Counted from the first letter of the stretch, positions 43,632 to 52,851 are shown. The stretch is DNA of 64,000 nucleotides from Muribaculaceae bacterium (GCA_017451225.1 JAFSPZ010000014.1:1-64000), one strand, 5' to 3'. Notes: a model not told the origin generated them from the sequence alone. Program-made: numbers and translations.

Positions 43632-46022
43632 ATGAAAAAATTACTTTCTGCATTAGCAATGTTAATGCTTCCGGTTTCGCTCATGGCGAGCGAGGCCGAT
43701 CTGAAAATGCCCGAGGGCTTTGCTGGCGATGCAAGTGTGCTCTATTGGGGATTTTTAATTGTGATTTTAGGCCTCTTGTTCGGCCTGTGGCAATTCAGCC
43801 GAGTGAAAAAACTTAGAGCTCACAGCTCAATGCTTGAGATTGGCAACGTTATTTTCAAAACATGCTCAACCTATCTCAAGCAGCAAGGCAAGTTCCTGGG
43901 AATTTTGTTCCTCTTCATTGGAGCTGCTATTGCTCTGTACTTTGGTTTATTGTCAGGAATGGGTATCGGTTCGGTACTTCTCATCCTTGCATGGACCGTT
44001 ATTGGCATCCTCGGCTCTTATGCCGTAGCTTGGTTTGGTGTTAGAATGAACACCCTTGCCAACAGCCGCATGGCGTTTGCATCACTTCGCCGCCGTCCCC
44101 TCGACCTGTTGAACATTCCATTGTCGGCAGGAATGAGCATTGGTGTAGTCCTTATCTGCGTTGAGCTGTTGCTCATGCTTGTGATTCTGCTGTTTATGCC
44201 CGAGGACTTGGCAGGTAGCTGCTTCATTGGCTTTGCCATTGGTGAATCGCTTGGTGCAAGTGCTCTTCGCATCGCCGGCGGTATCTTTACCAAGATTGCC
44301 GACATCGGTAGCGACCTGATGAAGGTGGTATTCAAGATTGGCGAGGACGACCCACGTAACCCTGGTGTGATTGCCGACTGTACCGGCGACAACGCTGGCG
44401 ACTCGATTGGCCCCACCGCCGATGGTTTCGAGACCTACGGTGTTACTGGTGTTGCTCTTGTATCGTTTATCCTACTTGCTGTTCCCACCGAATATCAAGT
44501 GCCATTGCTCGTGTGGATTTTTGTAATGCGCATCCTGGGTGTTGTTACCTCGGTACTCTCTTACTATATCAACGGCGCCCTGTCAAAGTCTAAATACAAC
44601 AAGGCCGACGACCTCGACTTTGAGAAGCCACTCACCAGTCTGGTGTGGATCACTTCTATCTTCTCAATCATCGCCACATTTGCAGCAAGCTACTTCCTGC
44701 TCAGCGACCTGGGCAGCAACTGGTGGATTGGCCTTGCAACCATTATCTCTTGCGGAACCTTGGGTGCAGCCCTTATCCCCGAGATAACCAAGCTCTTCAC
44801 CTCGCCAACATCAACTCACGTTAAAGAGGTTGTAGAAACCTCTAAGCAAGGTGGTGCATCGCTCAACATCCTGTCGGGTCTCGTATCTGGTAACTTTGGC
44901 GGCTTCTGGACAGGACTGGTATTCTTCCTGCTCATGTTCATCGCCTATGTGGCATCATCACAATTTGATATGGTTCCACTTCTTGGCCCCTACTTTTCAA
45001 TCTTCGCATTCGGCCTCGTGGCATTCGGTATGCTGGGTATGGGTCCTGTAACTATCGCAGTCGATAGCTATGGTCCTGTTACCGACAATGCACAGAGCGT
45101 TTATGAGCTCTCGCTCATCGAGGACGATATCGAGAAGGCTAAGACCGACATCGAGAACGACTTTGGTTTTACCCCCGACTTCGAGAAAGCTAAATATTAC
45201 CTTGAGGCCAACGACGGAGCCGGCAACACCTTCAAGGCTACTGCAAAGCCAGTACTCATTGGTACTGCTGTTGCTGGTGCAACAACCATGATCTTCTCGC
45301 TCATCCTCATGATTCAGAAGACTCTGGGTGTTGATCCTGCAAGCATCCTCAACTTGTTGAACCCATACTCAATCCTTGGTTTCATCCTGGGTGGCTGTGT
45401 AGTATTCTGGTTCACTGGTTCGTCAATGCAGGCCGTTACTACTGGTGCAAACCGTGCCGTTGACTTCATTAAGAACAACATCAAGCTCGATGCAAACGCT
45501 CCCAAAAAGGCCGACATCAGCAAAAGCCAAGAGGTAGTGAAAATCTGTACTGAGTATGCTCAAAAAGGTATGCTAAACATCTTCATTGCCATCTTCTGCT
45601 TCGCTTTGGGCTTCGCTTGCCTGTCATCGCCAAGCGGATTTGGCGGCGATGATGCAGTTTGCCTCTTCGTTAGCTACTTGATTTCAATTGCCGTGTTTGG
45701 TTTATTCCAGGCTGTGTTCATGGCAAACGCCGGTGGCGCATGGGATAACGCCAAGAAGGTTGTTGAGGTTGACCTCAAAGCCAAGGGTACTGAGCTCCAC
45801 GACGCAAGCGTTGTGGGCGACACCGTAGGCGACCCCTTCAAGGACACCAGCTCGGTAGCACTGAATCCAATCATCAAGTTCACCACCCTCTTTGGTGTGC
45901 TGGCTATGGAGATTGCCATCAGCGAGAGTTTCCGCGACCTAGCACCATACTTCGGTTGGGCATTCGTGCTGATTGCAGTTTACTTCGTGTACCGCTCGTT
46001 CTACAAGATGAAATCGTTCTAA
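43632..46022 (+). CDS. hppA: Membrane-bound ion-translocating pyrophosphatase
   Basis: Couples PPi hydrolysis to Na+ and/or H+ pumping. 796 aa with about sixteen hydrophobic helices and an apparently cleavable N-terminus. Family motifs: EDDPRNPGVIAD, then CTGDNAGDSIGPTADGFETYG; GPVTDNAQSV; GGAWDNAKK and GDTVGDPFKDTSS near the C-terminus. Several positions differ from the common type. The usual DVGADLVGKxE reads DIGSDLMKVVFKIG, so the GKxE block is replaced, and DNVGDCAG reads DNAGDSIG. This places it in a divergent subgroup whose ion specificity cannot be called by eye. Single-gene unit with a terminator. Confidence 0.9.
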   Translation: MKKLLSALAMLMLPVSLMASEADLKMPEGFAGDASVLYWGFLIVILGLLFGLWQFSRVKKLRAHSSMLEIGNVIFKTCSTYLKQQGKFLGILFLFIGAAIALYFGLLSGMGIGSVLLILAWTVIGILGSYAVAWFGVRMNTLANSRMAFASLRRRPLDLLNIPLSAGMSIGVVLICVELLLMLVILLFMPEDLAGSCFIGFAIGESLGASALRIAGGIFTKIADIGSDLMKVVFKIGEDDPRNPGVIADCTGDNAGDSIGPTADGFETYGVTGVALVSFILLAVPTEYQVPLLVWIFVMRILGVVTSVLSYYINGALSKSKYNKADDLDFEKPLTSLVWITSIFSIIATFAASYFLLSDLGSNWWIGLATIISCGTLGAALIPEITKLFTSPTSTHVKEVVETSKQGGASLNILSGLVSGNFGGFWTGLVFFLLMFIAYVASSQFDMVPLLGPYFSIFAFGLVAFGMLGMGPVTIAVDSYGPVTDNAQSVYELSLIEDDIEKAKTDIENDFGFTPDFEKAKYYLEANDGAGNTFKATAKPVLIGTAVAGATTMIFSLILMIQKTLGVDPASILNLLNPYSILGFILGGCVVFWFTGSSMQAVTTGANRAVDFIKNNIKLDANAPKKADISKSQEVVKICTEYAQKGMLNIFIAIFCFALGFACLSSPSGFGGDDAVCLFVSYLISIAVFGLFQAVFMANAGGAWDNAKKVVEVDLKAKGTELHDASVVGDTVGDPFKDTSSVALNPIIKFTTLFGVLAMEIAISESFRDLAPYFGWAFVLIAVYFVYRSFYKMKSF

Positions 46023-46050
46023 ACAAACAACACTCATTATTATATATTAT

Positions 46051-46083
46051 TAATCCCTGCCGCAAAACCCACGGCAGGGATTA
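46051..46083 (+). terminator. Intrinsic terminator of hppA
   Basis: TAATCCCTGCCG (46051-46062) pairs perfectly with CGGCAGGGATTA (46072-46083), 9-nt loop, then CTTGTTTT. Confidence 0.9.
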
Positions 46084-46196
46084 CTTGTTTTATCAAACAA
46101 TTGTTTTTAATGCCTCGAAGCCAAATTGGCTTAGACAGCGGCATCCGATAGAAAAAAATGCTTTCCTTTATTGTCTGAAACCTAAAAAGTGACAAT

Positions 46197-46952
46197 TCAC
46201 AGGAAACGGACTCGGTTTATCACGAATCCCACTTCTTTGAAGTGATAGCTGTGGCAGGTGTTGTCGCTGGTGTGGCGTAGCGTGAGTGTGCCGTCGGGAA
46301 CCACATCATCGATGATGGCTTCAAACTGCTTGCCATCGGGAGTAATGAACTGGTGAGGCTTGCCATCGTAAAGATACAGCTTCGACAGATATCGCTCATG
46401 AAGCTTGTCGAGCTGCTCTCTTGTTCCGTCAAAGTTGCAATATCGCTCAATGTTCTCGCAAATGCGATAGGTGACCTCTTCAATATCGTAGTTCTCACCT
46501 GTGATGTTTTGCAGCGACACCGGATTGGGTGCATCACTAATGAACAATTGCTGGTTGATGTTCACTCCCACCCCCACTATGGAGTGCTCGATGCCACCAT
46601 CACCCAGTGAATGCTCAATGAGAATGCCACACAGTTTGCTGTCTTTGTAGTAAATGTCGTTGGGCCACTTGATTTTGATATCACCAACATATTGTTCCAA
46701 TGCGTCGACAATGGCCAGTGACACCGCCTCACTCAAGAAGAACTGCTCCTTGACATCAATTTGTGGTTTCTTTATCAGTTGCGAGAATGTCGCATTCTTT
46801 CCTGGCGCAGCTTCCCAGCTGTTGCCCTTTTGCCCTCGGCCAGCCGTCTGCACATAGGCTTGAATCACCGTTCCCGACTCAAATATGTGAGCCATGCTTT
46901 TGAGATAGGTGTTGGTCGAAGGCACCTCTTGCAAAAGTATATAACGAGGCAT
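46197..46952 (-). CDS. birA: Biotin-[acetyl-CoA carboxylase] ligase
   Basis: Attaches biotin to carboxylase carrier domains via biotinyl-AMP. 251 aa, catalytic and C-terminal domains only, without the N-terminal DNA-binding domain of E. coli BirA, so not a repressor. Motifs: VPSTNTYLK, QTAGRGQKGNSWEA (GRGRxGxxW-type, here with Gln-Lys in place of Arg-x), IKWPNDIYY and GILIEH with VGVGVNINQ. Last gene of the housekeeping block, 24 bp after tsaE. Confidence 0.93.
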   Translation of the reverse strand: MPRYILLQEVPSTNTYLKSMAHIFESGTVIQAYVQTAGRGQKGNSWEAAPGKNATFSQLIKKPQIDVKEQFFLSEAVSLAIVDALEQYVGDIKIKWPNDIYYKDSKLCGILIEHSLGDGGIEHSIVGVGVNINQQLFISDAPNPVSLQNITGENYDIEEVTYRICENIERYCNFDGTREQLDKLHERYLSKLYLYDGKPHQFITPDGKQFEAIIDDVVPDGTLTLRHTSDNTCHSYHFKEVGFVINRVRFL

Positions 46953-46976
46953 GAGAAATTATCGATAAAAATCTAT

Positions 46977-47420
46977 TTAGTCATTAGGAAGCGTCATCTT
47001 CACGACGCGGCTGTCATCATCGGGGTTGACTGTGATATCAACGCGCACGGTATCGTCAGGAAGCAATCTCTCGATGCGCTCGGGCCACTCAATGAGGCAC
47101 ACAGCGCCACAGTCAAAATAGTCCTCGGCACCTATGTCCTGCGCCTCGGCCTCATTCTCAAGACGGTAGCAGTCGAAGTGGTAAATAAGCTCGGCAGTAG
47201 TATCGCTGCGATACTCATTGATGATGGCAAATGAGGGAGAAGTGGTAATATCAGTTTCCACGCCAAGCTGACGGCACAGTGCGTTGATAAATGTAGTTTT
47301 TCCTGCTCCCATCTCGCCATAGAAGGCAAAAACGGTGTAGTCGCCCATCTCGGCCATGAAAGCGCGAGCTGCATCATCGAGCTGCTCAAGCGATGCTATG
47401 TTTAATTCTATTGTTTTCAT
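46977..47420 (-). CDS. tsaE: tRNA threonylcarbamoyladenosine biosynthesis ATPase TsaE
   Basis: ATPase subunit of the TsaB/D/E complex that makes t6A37 in ANN-decoding tRNAs. 147 aa, full length. Walker A is [10 protein letters not shown]; the [11 protein letters not shown] block and FDCYRLE match the family, and EWPERI is the conserved near-C-terminal motif. Cytoplasmic. The 77-bp spacer upstream (to upp) contains a perfect hairpin. Confidence 0.95.
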   Translation of the reverse strand: MKTIELNIASLEQLDDAARAFMAEMGDYTVFAFYGEMGAGKTTFINALCRQLGVETDITTSPSFAIINEYRSDTTAELIYHFDCYRLENEAEAQDIGAEDYFDCGAVCLIEWPERIERLLPDDTVRVDITVNPDDDSRVVKMTLPND

Positions 47421-47448
47421 TATTTTTTAAAATAAGGGAATCAAAACC

Positions 47449-47470
47449 TTAAGCCGCATAAGCGGCTTAA
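47449..47470 (-). repeat. Spacer hairpin TTAAGCCGC-ATAA-GCGGCTTAA
   Basis: A perfect 9-bp stem with a 4-nt loop between upp and tsaE. On the minus strand it is followed by AAGGTTTTGATTCCCTT, close to the spacer before the ABC permease (33690-33730). No long T-tract. Confidence 0.65.
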
Positions 47471-47497
47471 CGTAAAACTTAACATTTAAAACTTAAA

Positions 47498-48157
47498 TCA
47501 AAGTTTCTCTCCGTAGACCAAGTCGCCTGCATCACCCAAACCAGGCACGATGTAGCTGTGCTCATTAAGCTCATGGTCAATGTCACAAGTCCAGATTGTG
47601 AGATTCTCGTTAGGGAGATTCTTTTCCACGAACTCTATGGCTTGATCGGTAGCGATGATTGACGCCATGTGCACATGCTTGGGAACGCCACGACTCAGCA
47701 ATGCCTTGTAGGCCAGCGCCATCGAGAGTCCTGTAGCAAGCATGGGGTCAACGAGGCACAACACCTTGTCTTGGATAGATGGACAAGCAAGATACTCGAT
47801 TTTCACGTCAAACTTGTTAGGGTCGTGGGCGTCATACTTGCGATATGCGCTCACAAAGCCATTCTCGGCCTTATCGTAGAAGTTGAGGAATCCCTCGTGT
47901 AGAGGCAGTCCAGCACGCAAGATGGTTGCCAGCACCAAATTGTCGGCAATGACATTGGTTTTTGCCACAGCCAGTGGTGTGACAGTATCCACCGTCTTGT
48001 AGTCAAGGCGTTTTGAGATTTCATAGGCCATGATTTGACCCAGTCGATGCACGTTAGCGCGGAAACGCAGCCTGTCTTGCTGCACAACACTGTCACGAAT
48101 CTCGCTCATAAACTGGCTTACCAGAGAATTGTTCTCACAAAGATTGATAACTTCCAT
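47498..48157 (-). CDS. upp: Uracil phosphoribosyltransferase
   Basis: Salvages uracil with PRPP to UMP. 219 aa from the ATG at 48157 (MEVINLCENNSLVSQF); an in-frame extension upstream overlaps ribF and is non-homologous. The PRPP loop is CLVDPMLATGLSMALA, with the RAGLPLHEGFL block and a GDAGD near the C-terminus (PGLGDAGDLVYG) as in family members. Within the minus-strand housekeeping block, 10 bp after ribF. Confidence 0.94.
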   Translation of the reverse strand: MEVINLCENNSLVSQFMSEIRDSVVQQDRLRFRANVHRLGQIMAYEISKRLDYKTVDTVTPLAVAKTNVIADNLVLATILRAGLPLHEGFLNFYDKAENGFVSAYRKYDAHDPNKFDVKIEYLACPSIQDKVLCLVDPMLATGLSMALAYKALLSRGVPKHVHMASIIATDQAIEFVEKNLPNENLTIWTCDIDHELNEHSYIVPGLGDAGDLVYGEKL

Positions 48158-48167
48158 AATTTTCAAT

Positions 48168-49115
48168 TTATGATTGGTTTGAAATGTATTTGTCAAGAAT
48201 TGTTTGAGATAGCTGCTTGTCGCGAGTGAGCTGTTCACGCAGCTGCTCAATGCTGCCCAACTTGAACTCAAGCCTCAAGAAGCGCACAAAGTGCAGCGTG
48301 ATGGGCTTGCCGTAAATATCATCATCAAAATCAAAGATGTTGACTTCAATCGAGATATTGTCGCCATTATCAAGAGTGGGTCGATGACCAATGTTCACCA
48401 TGCCCTTGCGCCACTGATCATCAATATAGACCATCACTGCATAGGCGCCAAGATGTGGCATGATTATCTCGGGAGGAATGTCTCCCACGTTGGCGGTGGG
48501 AAATCCTATGCCCCTGCCATTGTGAAAACCGTGAATCACTCGCCCAGCAAGTTCAAATGGATGCCCCATGCAATTCATGGCGTCTTCCACACGGCCGCTG
48601 GCAACGAGCTGCCTGACGATAGAAGAACTCACGGGTGCATACTCTCCTAGATATTCAGGAGCCTTTACCACCTCGACTCCTGCTTCTCGTCCAAGCTCCA
48701 CATAGTGGGCAAACGATTTCTTGGGTTCATGCCCAAAACGGTGGTTGTAACCCATCACCAGCGTTGTCACCTGAAAACGGTCGTAAAGCAACTGCATAAA
48801 CTCCTTTGCCGAGAGCTGCGACAAGTTGCTGTCGAAGTCAAGCAAGATGAGATAATCGGGATTGGCAGCTTCTATAGCTTCGATTTTCTTGTCGAGTGTC
48901 ATCAGTGCCTGAGGGCTTCCATTGGGATTCACCACTCGTTGCGGATGCTGCCTGAAGGTCACAACAGCACTGTTTTGCTGTCGAGTTTGCGCTTCCTGCT
49001 TGAGTGCATCAATAAGGGTGATGTGGCCACGATGCATGCCGTCAAACATGCCTATGGTCGCTGTCACTTTGCCGTTTTCGGCACCCAAATAGTCGCCTGC
49101 ACCCAATATTTTCAT
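48168..49115 (-). CDS. ribF: Bifunctional riboflavin kinase / FAD synthetase
   Basis: Makes FMN and then FAD. 315 aa. The N-terminal FAD synthetase (about 1-180) shows IGMFDGMHRGHITLI (the HxGH nucleotidyltransferase motif) and VMGYNHRFGHEPK. The C-terminal riboflavin kinase (about 185-310) shows GRVIHGFHNGRGIGFPTANV, with the PTAN motif, and IEVNIFDFDDDIYGK. Start codon overlaps the HAD gene stop by 4 bp, so the two are translationally coupled. Confidence 0.95.
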   Translation of the reverse strand: MKILGAGDYLGAENGKVTATIGMFDGMHRGHITLIDALKQEAQTRQQNSAVVTFRQHPQRVVNPNGSPQALMTLDKKIEAIEAANPDYLILLDFDSNLSQLSAKEFMQLLYDRFQVTTLVMGYNHRFGHEPKKSFAHYVELGREAGVEVVKAPEYLGEYAPVSSSIVRQLVASGRVEDAMNCMGHPFELAGRVIHGFHNGRGIGFPTANVGDIPPEIIMPHLGAYAVMVYIDDQWRKGMVNIGHRPTLDNGDNISIEVNIFDFDDDIYGKPITLHFVRFLRLEFKLGSIEQLREQLTRDKQLSQTILDKYISNQS

Positions 49116-49750
49116 TGCTCTTGTTCGAGTTGGTTGATGATATCAATAAATTCGCATCCTGGTTCCACTAGTGCTGTCTTAAATCCCAGAGCAGCTGCTG
49201 CATCAAGGTTCACCTGGCCGTCGTCAAAGAACAGCGTCTCTTCGGGCTTTATGCCCATTGTTTCGATGGCATAGTCAAAAATCTTGCGGTCGGGTTTGTT
49301 GCTATGTGCTAGATAGGAAACGGTAATTCCGTCGAAATAGGCATTCACATCAAGTCCCTCTTGTGCAAAGGCACGGGCTATCACGCCCTCAAACATGAGA
49401 GGATTGGTGTTCGACAGAATATAAGTTTTATAGCGCTTGCGCAACTCACGCAGCGACTGGAGCCTATGCAGTGGGATACCAACAATGAATGAGCTGAAGG
49501 CATAATCCATTTGCTCATCGGTCACCCCGGCTGGCATGTAAGGACGCAAGGCTTCGTGAAATTGCTGCATGTTGATGTCGCCATTCTCTAGGGCGAAAAA
49601 TGGCCCGTCTTGCTTGTATAGCCCCACGAGTCTCTCGGGAGCCTCCATACCCAGACGACGCAACTCATCAAGGCAACGGTCGCGCTCAATGTCAACTATC
49701 ACTCCCCCTTGGTCGAAAAGCAGATTTTTAATACCTTGTATAGCAGGCAT
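49112..49750 (-). CDS. HAD-superfamily phosphatase, YihX-like (subfamily IA)
   Basis: 212 aa. Motif I is LLFDQGGVIVDIERDR with the nucleophile Asp but Gly in place of the second Asp, as in YihX-type FDLGNVIVD enzymes. Motif II is YILSNTNPL and motif III/IV KPDRKIFDYAIETM with FFDDGQVNLDAA. E. coli YihX acts on alpha-glucose-1-phosphate; the substrate here is only a guess. A 4-bp overlap with ribF could alternatively suggest FMN phosphatase activity. Confidence 0.88.
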   Translation of the reverse strand: MPAIQGIKNLLFDQGGVIVDIERDRCLDELRRLGMEAPERLVGLYKQDGPFFALENGDINMQQFHEALRPYMPAGVTDEQMDYAFSSFIVGIPLHRLQSLRELRKRYKTYILSNTNPLMFEGVIARAFAQEGLDVNAYFDGITVSYLAHSNKPDRKIFDYAIETMGIKPEETLFFDDGQVNLDAAAALGFKTALVEPGCEFIDIINQLEQEQ

Positions 49751-49806
49751 AGTGAATCAACAATTGTGCATTAAATCAAGCATTGTGCATCATGAATTAT
49801 GAATTG
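49751..49806. repeat. Spacer repeat with CAATTGTGCATT words
   Basis: CAACAATTGTGCATTAAAT, CAAGCATTGTGCATCATGA and ATTATGAATTGCATCAAG make two to three imperfect copies of a GCATTGTGCAT unit. The same words occur on the opposite strand at 8465-8505. Confidence 0.45.
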
Positions 49807-49808
49807 CA

Positions 49809-50684
49809 TCAAGCAGGCATTTCTTTCTTGATGATGCGCATGGTGTCGTTACACAGCTTGATAAACACCTCACGGTTCTTAAGCAAGCTGCTAGTCTTCA
49901 TCTGGCGGTCTAAGCCCTTGAAGATAAATCCCGTGTCGCTCGATTCCAGAGCACGCATCACGGCAATTGCACCGTCTTCGGGATTGTGAATGAGAGTCTG
50001 CCCCACACGGTCGCGCACCATGTCGAGCCAGTGGCTCAAGGTGAGCATACCAGCGTTGATGATGCCCGGGTCGGCGCAGTTCACAGTCACATGGCGAGTG
50101 CGAAGCGTTGTCGACATGTAGATTGAAAACAGCGTGAGGGCGAGTTTGCTCTGAGCATAAGTTGTAAGAGGAACAAAGTTATTAACTGCAGGGAATTCAT
50201 AGGGCAGCGAAGTGAGATTGCGCATGAGCGAAGTTGTCATCACTATGCGGCCACCCTTCTCGGGAAACAACGGCATCACCAGCATCGAGAGCAATACAGT
50301 GCTCAAGAAGTTGACTTGAATGGTATATTCATAACCATCGACCGAGGTCTTGCGGCGTCGAGGAAGCACTGCCGAGTTGTTGATGAGTGCAGCAACAGGG
50401 CGCTTGAGCTCGGTGAGCTCGGCAACAAATGCCTTGACTCTTGCAAAAGAGCTCAAGTCGAGGTGCAAAGCAGTAATGTCATTGTTGAGAGTCTGGCTAA
50501 TCAGCTCCTTGACAAGTTTCTCGCCTTTTTCGAGGTCCCTGCAAGCAAGAATCAACGGCTTGCCCTGTGCAGCCAGTCGCTTGCATATTACTTTTCCCAT
50601 GGCACCTGTCGCGCCTGTGACGATGTAAAGAGGTTTGCCACTTGACACAGCTGCCTGTTCTGTAGTGTTATTGTCTTTGTTCAT
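49809..50684 (-). CDS. Short-chain dehydrogenase/reductase family protein
   Basis: 291 aa. The NAD(P)-binding TGATGAMGKVI (TGxxxGxG type), LDLSSF, INNSAVL (the NNAG position reads NNSA) and YAQSK with catalytic Tyr/Lys are present; MTTS supplies the Ser. The order and length match atypical SDRs of the retinol/WW-oxidoreductase-like type. The substrate is unknown. Cytoplasmic. It lies 58 bp before the HAD gene and after the C1B peptidase. Confidence 0.88.
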   Translation of the reverse strand: MNKDNNTTEQAAVSSGKPLYIVTGATGAMGKVICKRLAAQGKPLILACRDLEKGEKLVKELISQTLNNDITALHLDLSSFARVKAFVAELTELKRPVAALINNSAVLPRRRKTSVDGYEYTIQVNFLSTVLLSMLVMPLFPEKGGRIVMTTSLMRNLTSLPYEFPAVNNFVPLTTYAQSKLALTLFSIYMSTTLRTRHVTVNCADPGIINAGMLTLSHWLDMVRDRVGQTLIHNPEDGAIAVMRALESSDTGFIFKGLDRQMKTSSLLKNREVFIKLCNDTMRIIKKEMPA

Positions 50685-50742
50685 TGTTTTATTTGCTTAT
50701 AGTATCAGTTGCAAAGATAATGCAAAAAGTGTAAACAACGAA

Positions 50743-51957
50743 TTATTTATTAATTAAAATTCGTGAATAAGCCTCATTGAGTTTTCCCGGAACGGCGTTG
50801 CGGTTAAAGAACACATAGGTGGTGTTAAGCGCAATGAAAGCCTTCGACATATACCATATGCCTTCATATTCGCCGGCTTTGCCCCAAGAGTTCTTTACGA
50901 TATAGTATTCGCGGCCATTCTGATCATGAGCTTTTCCATAGATAAGCATCACATGGTCGTAGGTCGACTCCCAGTTGTCGAACCGCTCCTGACGCAACTC
51001 CTGTGTAGGCACGAGTTCGGGAGTCTGTGCGCCCATTTTTTTCAACGATTCGGCTTTCTCTTGATTGCTGAGTTTGAGCCAGCGTGCCGCATCACTGCCT
51101 GTGAGGTCGGGAGCGTGCTCGATGTCGGCGGCAATGGCCAGTCCTGTGCGGGTGAATCCTTCCTCGCTCACGTCGCCGCCCCAGCACACGTTGTAGCCAT
51201 TGTCGAGGGCAGTGTCTATCATATTCATCATCTCGTCAAGAGGCACGTTGTAGCTGAGTCGCTGGCGCCACTTGTAGGGAGCCTCAATGTTGAACCAGCT
51301 GTAGAAGGGATGATGTGTGAAACTTGTCACACTGATATAGTCGTCGAGGTTGAGTTGGAGGCTATTTAAGAACGACACTGGAGTATATTGTTTGCCATGG
51401 TATGTGAAATGCTCGGGGCACTTGCCCAGATAGGCATCGAGGATGCCCTGCACTCCCACCTTCCATTGTGGCGTGAGCTTGGTGTCCTCGGGGCTTTTGG
51501 CTATGGTTTCGACATAGGGGGTGAGCACCTTGAAGAACTCGGCAAAGTTGGCTAGTGAGTCACCGGTCAAAGTGCCGGGAGCCGGCATAGCCTCCTCGGG
51601 GCAGATGCCATGGTTGGCAAGCACCCACAGCACGTCGTCGGCACTGCCTCCCTCCGAGAAGCGGCTGCTGCCGTGCATGCGCACGTGATAAATCGCCTCA
51701 TCCATATAGTTCTTGTTGGCGACAAACATCTCGCACAGGTCGTAGGTCTTGCCCGTTTTCTTGAGTATTTCCCCCTCAAAATATCCAAGCGTAGCATAGT
51801 CCCAACAAGTTCCACTGCGGTTTTGGTTCTTTATGGGTGTAATGGGGTTTTCCTTGATGGTCGTGAACTTTAATTCCTGAGGGGTCTTGTCTTCACCAGC
51901 AGCCACGACACTCATGGCGCATGCAAGTGCGAGAAATGGCAGTAATATCTTCTTCAT
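50743..51957 (-). CDS. Exported C1B-family cysteine peptidase (PepC/bleomycin-hydrolase-like)
   Basis: 404 aa with a signal peptide (1-20, ending SVVAAG), whereas classical PepC/BleH is cytoplasmic. The catalytic Gln/Cys block is IKNQNRSGTCWDYATLGYFE. His lies in YDHVMLIYGKA and Asn in YIVKNSWGKAGEYEGIWYM, the order Q-C-H-N of papain-like C1 enzymes. The insert DLCEMFVANKNYMDEA is typical of C1B. The family forms hexamers and acts as an aminopeptidase; a periplasmic location suggests peptide scavenging. It lies 6 bp downstream of lgt, one unit. Confidence 0.9.
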   Translation of the reverse strand: MKKILLPFLALACAMSVVAAGEDKTPQELKFTTIKENPITPIKNQNRSGTCWDYATLGYFEGEILKKTGKTYDLCEMFVANKNYMDEAIYHVRMHGSSRFSEGGSADDVLWVLANHGICPEEAMPAPGTLTGDSLANFAEFFKVLTPYVETIAKSPEDTKLTPQWKVGVQGILDAYLGKCPEHFTYHGKQYTPVSFLNSLQLNLDDYISVTSFTHHPFYSWFNIEAPYKWRQRLSYNVPLDEMMNMIDTALDNGYNVCWGGDVSEEGFTRTGLAIAADIEHAPDLTGSDAARWLKLSNQEKAESLKKMGAQTPELVPTQELRQERFDNWESTYDHVMLIYGKAHDQNGREYYIVKNSWGKAGEYEGIWYMSKAFIALNTTYVFFNRNAVPGKLNEAYSRILINK

Positions 51958-51963
51958 CGTAAA

Positions 51964-52851
51964 TTATTTTTTATGTTTTGCTTTTTCTTTAGCATCGGAG
52001 AATTCGTTAGGGTATTCCAACTCCAGGCGTGGACGTCTCATGGCGCGCACAATGAGCCATATGCCAGCTATCACAAACGGAATACTCAGCAACTGGCCCT
52101 GGTCAAGACCTATGGATTGACGCAAGCTCACTTCCCATGGTTCCTGCACGTTCTTGAGGAACTCGATAAAGAATCTGGTACCGAAGATGCCAATGAAGAA
52201 CCATCCCAGTATCAAGCCGGGACGCTCTTGAGCATTGCGTCGCCAGTAAAGCCACATGCACAGGGCAAACACAAGCAGATAGCACAAAGCCTCATAAATC
52301 TGTGTGGGATGACTGGGCTGCGTGAACACAGGCTCGCCTCCTTGCATATACTGACCTATATTCTCTATGAAACGGAATCCCCATGGCTGGCTGGTGGGGC
52401 CACCATAAATCTCATGGTTCATGAGGTTGCCAATGCGGATGAGTGCTCCCACAAAACCAATGGGAACACACAGTCGGTCAAGAGTCCATATCACGCTCTT
52501 CTTGGTCACATGCCAGCTAAAGATGAAAATGGCAATGATGATGCCAAGCGTGCCGCCATGACTCGCAAGGCCGCCTTCCCACACCTTGAAAATGTCGGCA
52601 GGATGCTGACTGTAGTAACCCCAGTCATAGAAGAACACATGGCCCAGTCTTGCACCAAGCACAGTAGCTATAACCACATAGAAAAACAGCGGAGCAAGCC
52701 ACTTCTCGGGTGCTCCCTCATGCTTGAAAATGCGGTACACTATCTCGTAGCCAACGAGAAAACCAATGGCAAACATCAGTCCATACCAGCGTACTGTTAC
52801 GGGACCTGAAAGGAGATTCGGATTGGCTGTCCAAGTTATGAAACTTATCAT
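51964..52851 (-). CDS. lgt: Prolipoprotein diacylglyceryl transferase
   Basis: Transfers diacylglycerol from phosphatidylglycerol to the lipobox Cys of prolipoproteins. 295 aa from the ATG at 52851; an upstream in-frame GTG at 52866 lies only about 9 nt after the expected start site. About seven membrane helices. The signature is NLMNHEIYGGPTSQPWGFRF with the conserved Asn, Glu and Gly, plus RWYGLMFAIGFLVGYE and the C-terminal GQLLSIPFVIAG. It supports lipoproteins such as those at 18459 and 26603. Inner membrane. Confidence 0.94.
   Translation of the reverse strand: MISFITWTANPNLLSGPVTVRWYGLMFAIGFLVGYEIVYRIFKHEGAPEKWLAPLFFYVVIATVLGARLGHVFFYDWGYYSQHPADIFKVWEGGLASHGGTLGIIIAIFIFSWHVTKKSVIWTLDRLCVPIGFVGALIRIGNLMNHEIYGGPTSQPWGFRFIENIGQYMQGGEPVFTQPSHPTQIYEALCYLLVFALCMWLYWRRNAQERPGLILGWFFIGIFGTRFFIEFLKNVQEPWEVSLRQSIGLDQGQLLSIPFVIAGIWLIVRAMRRPRLELEYPNEFSDAKEKAKHKK

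Noticed and set aside
48158..48271. N-terminal extension of upp
   Set aside because: The extra 38 codons overlap ribF and lack homology; the conserved protein begins at 48157.
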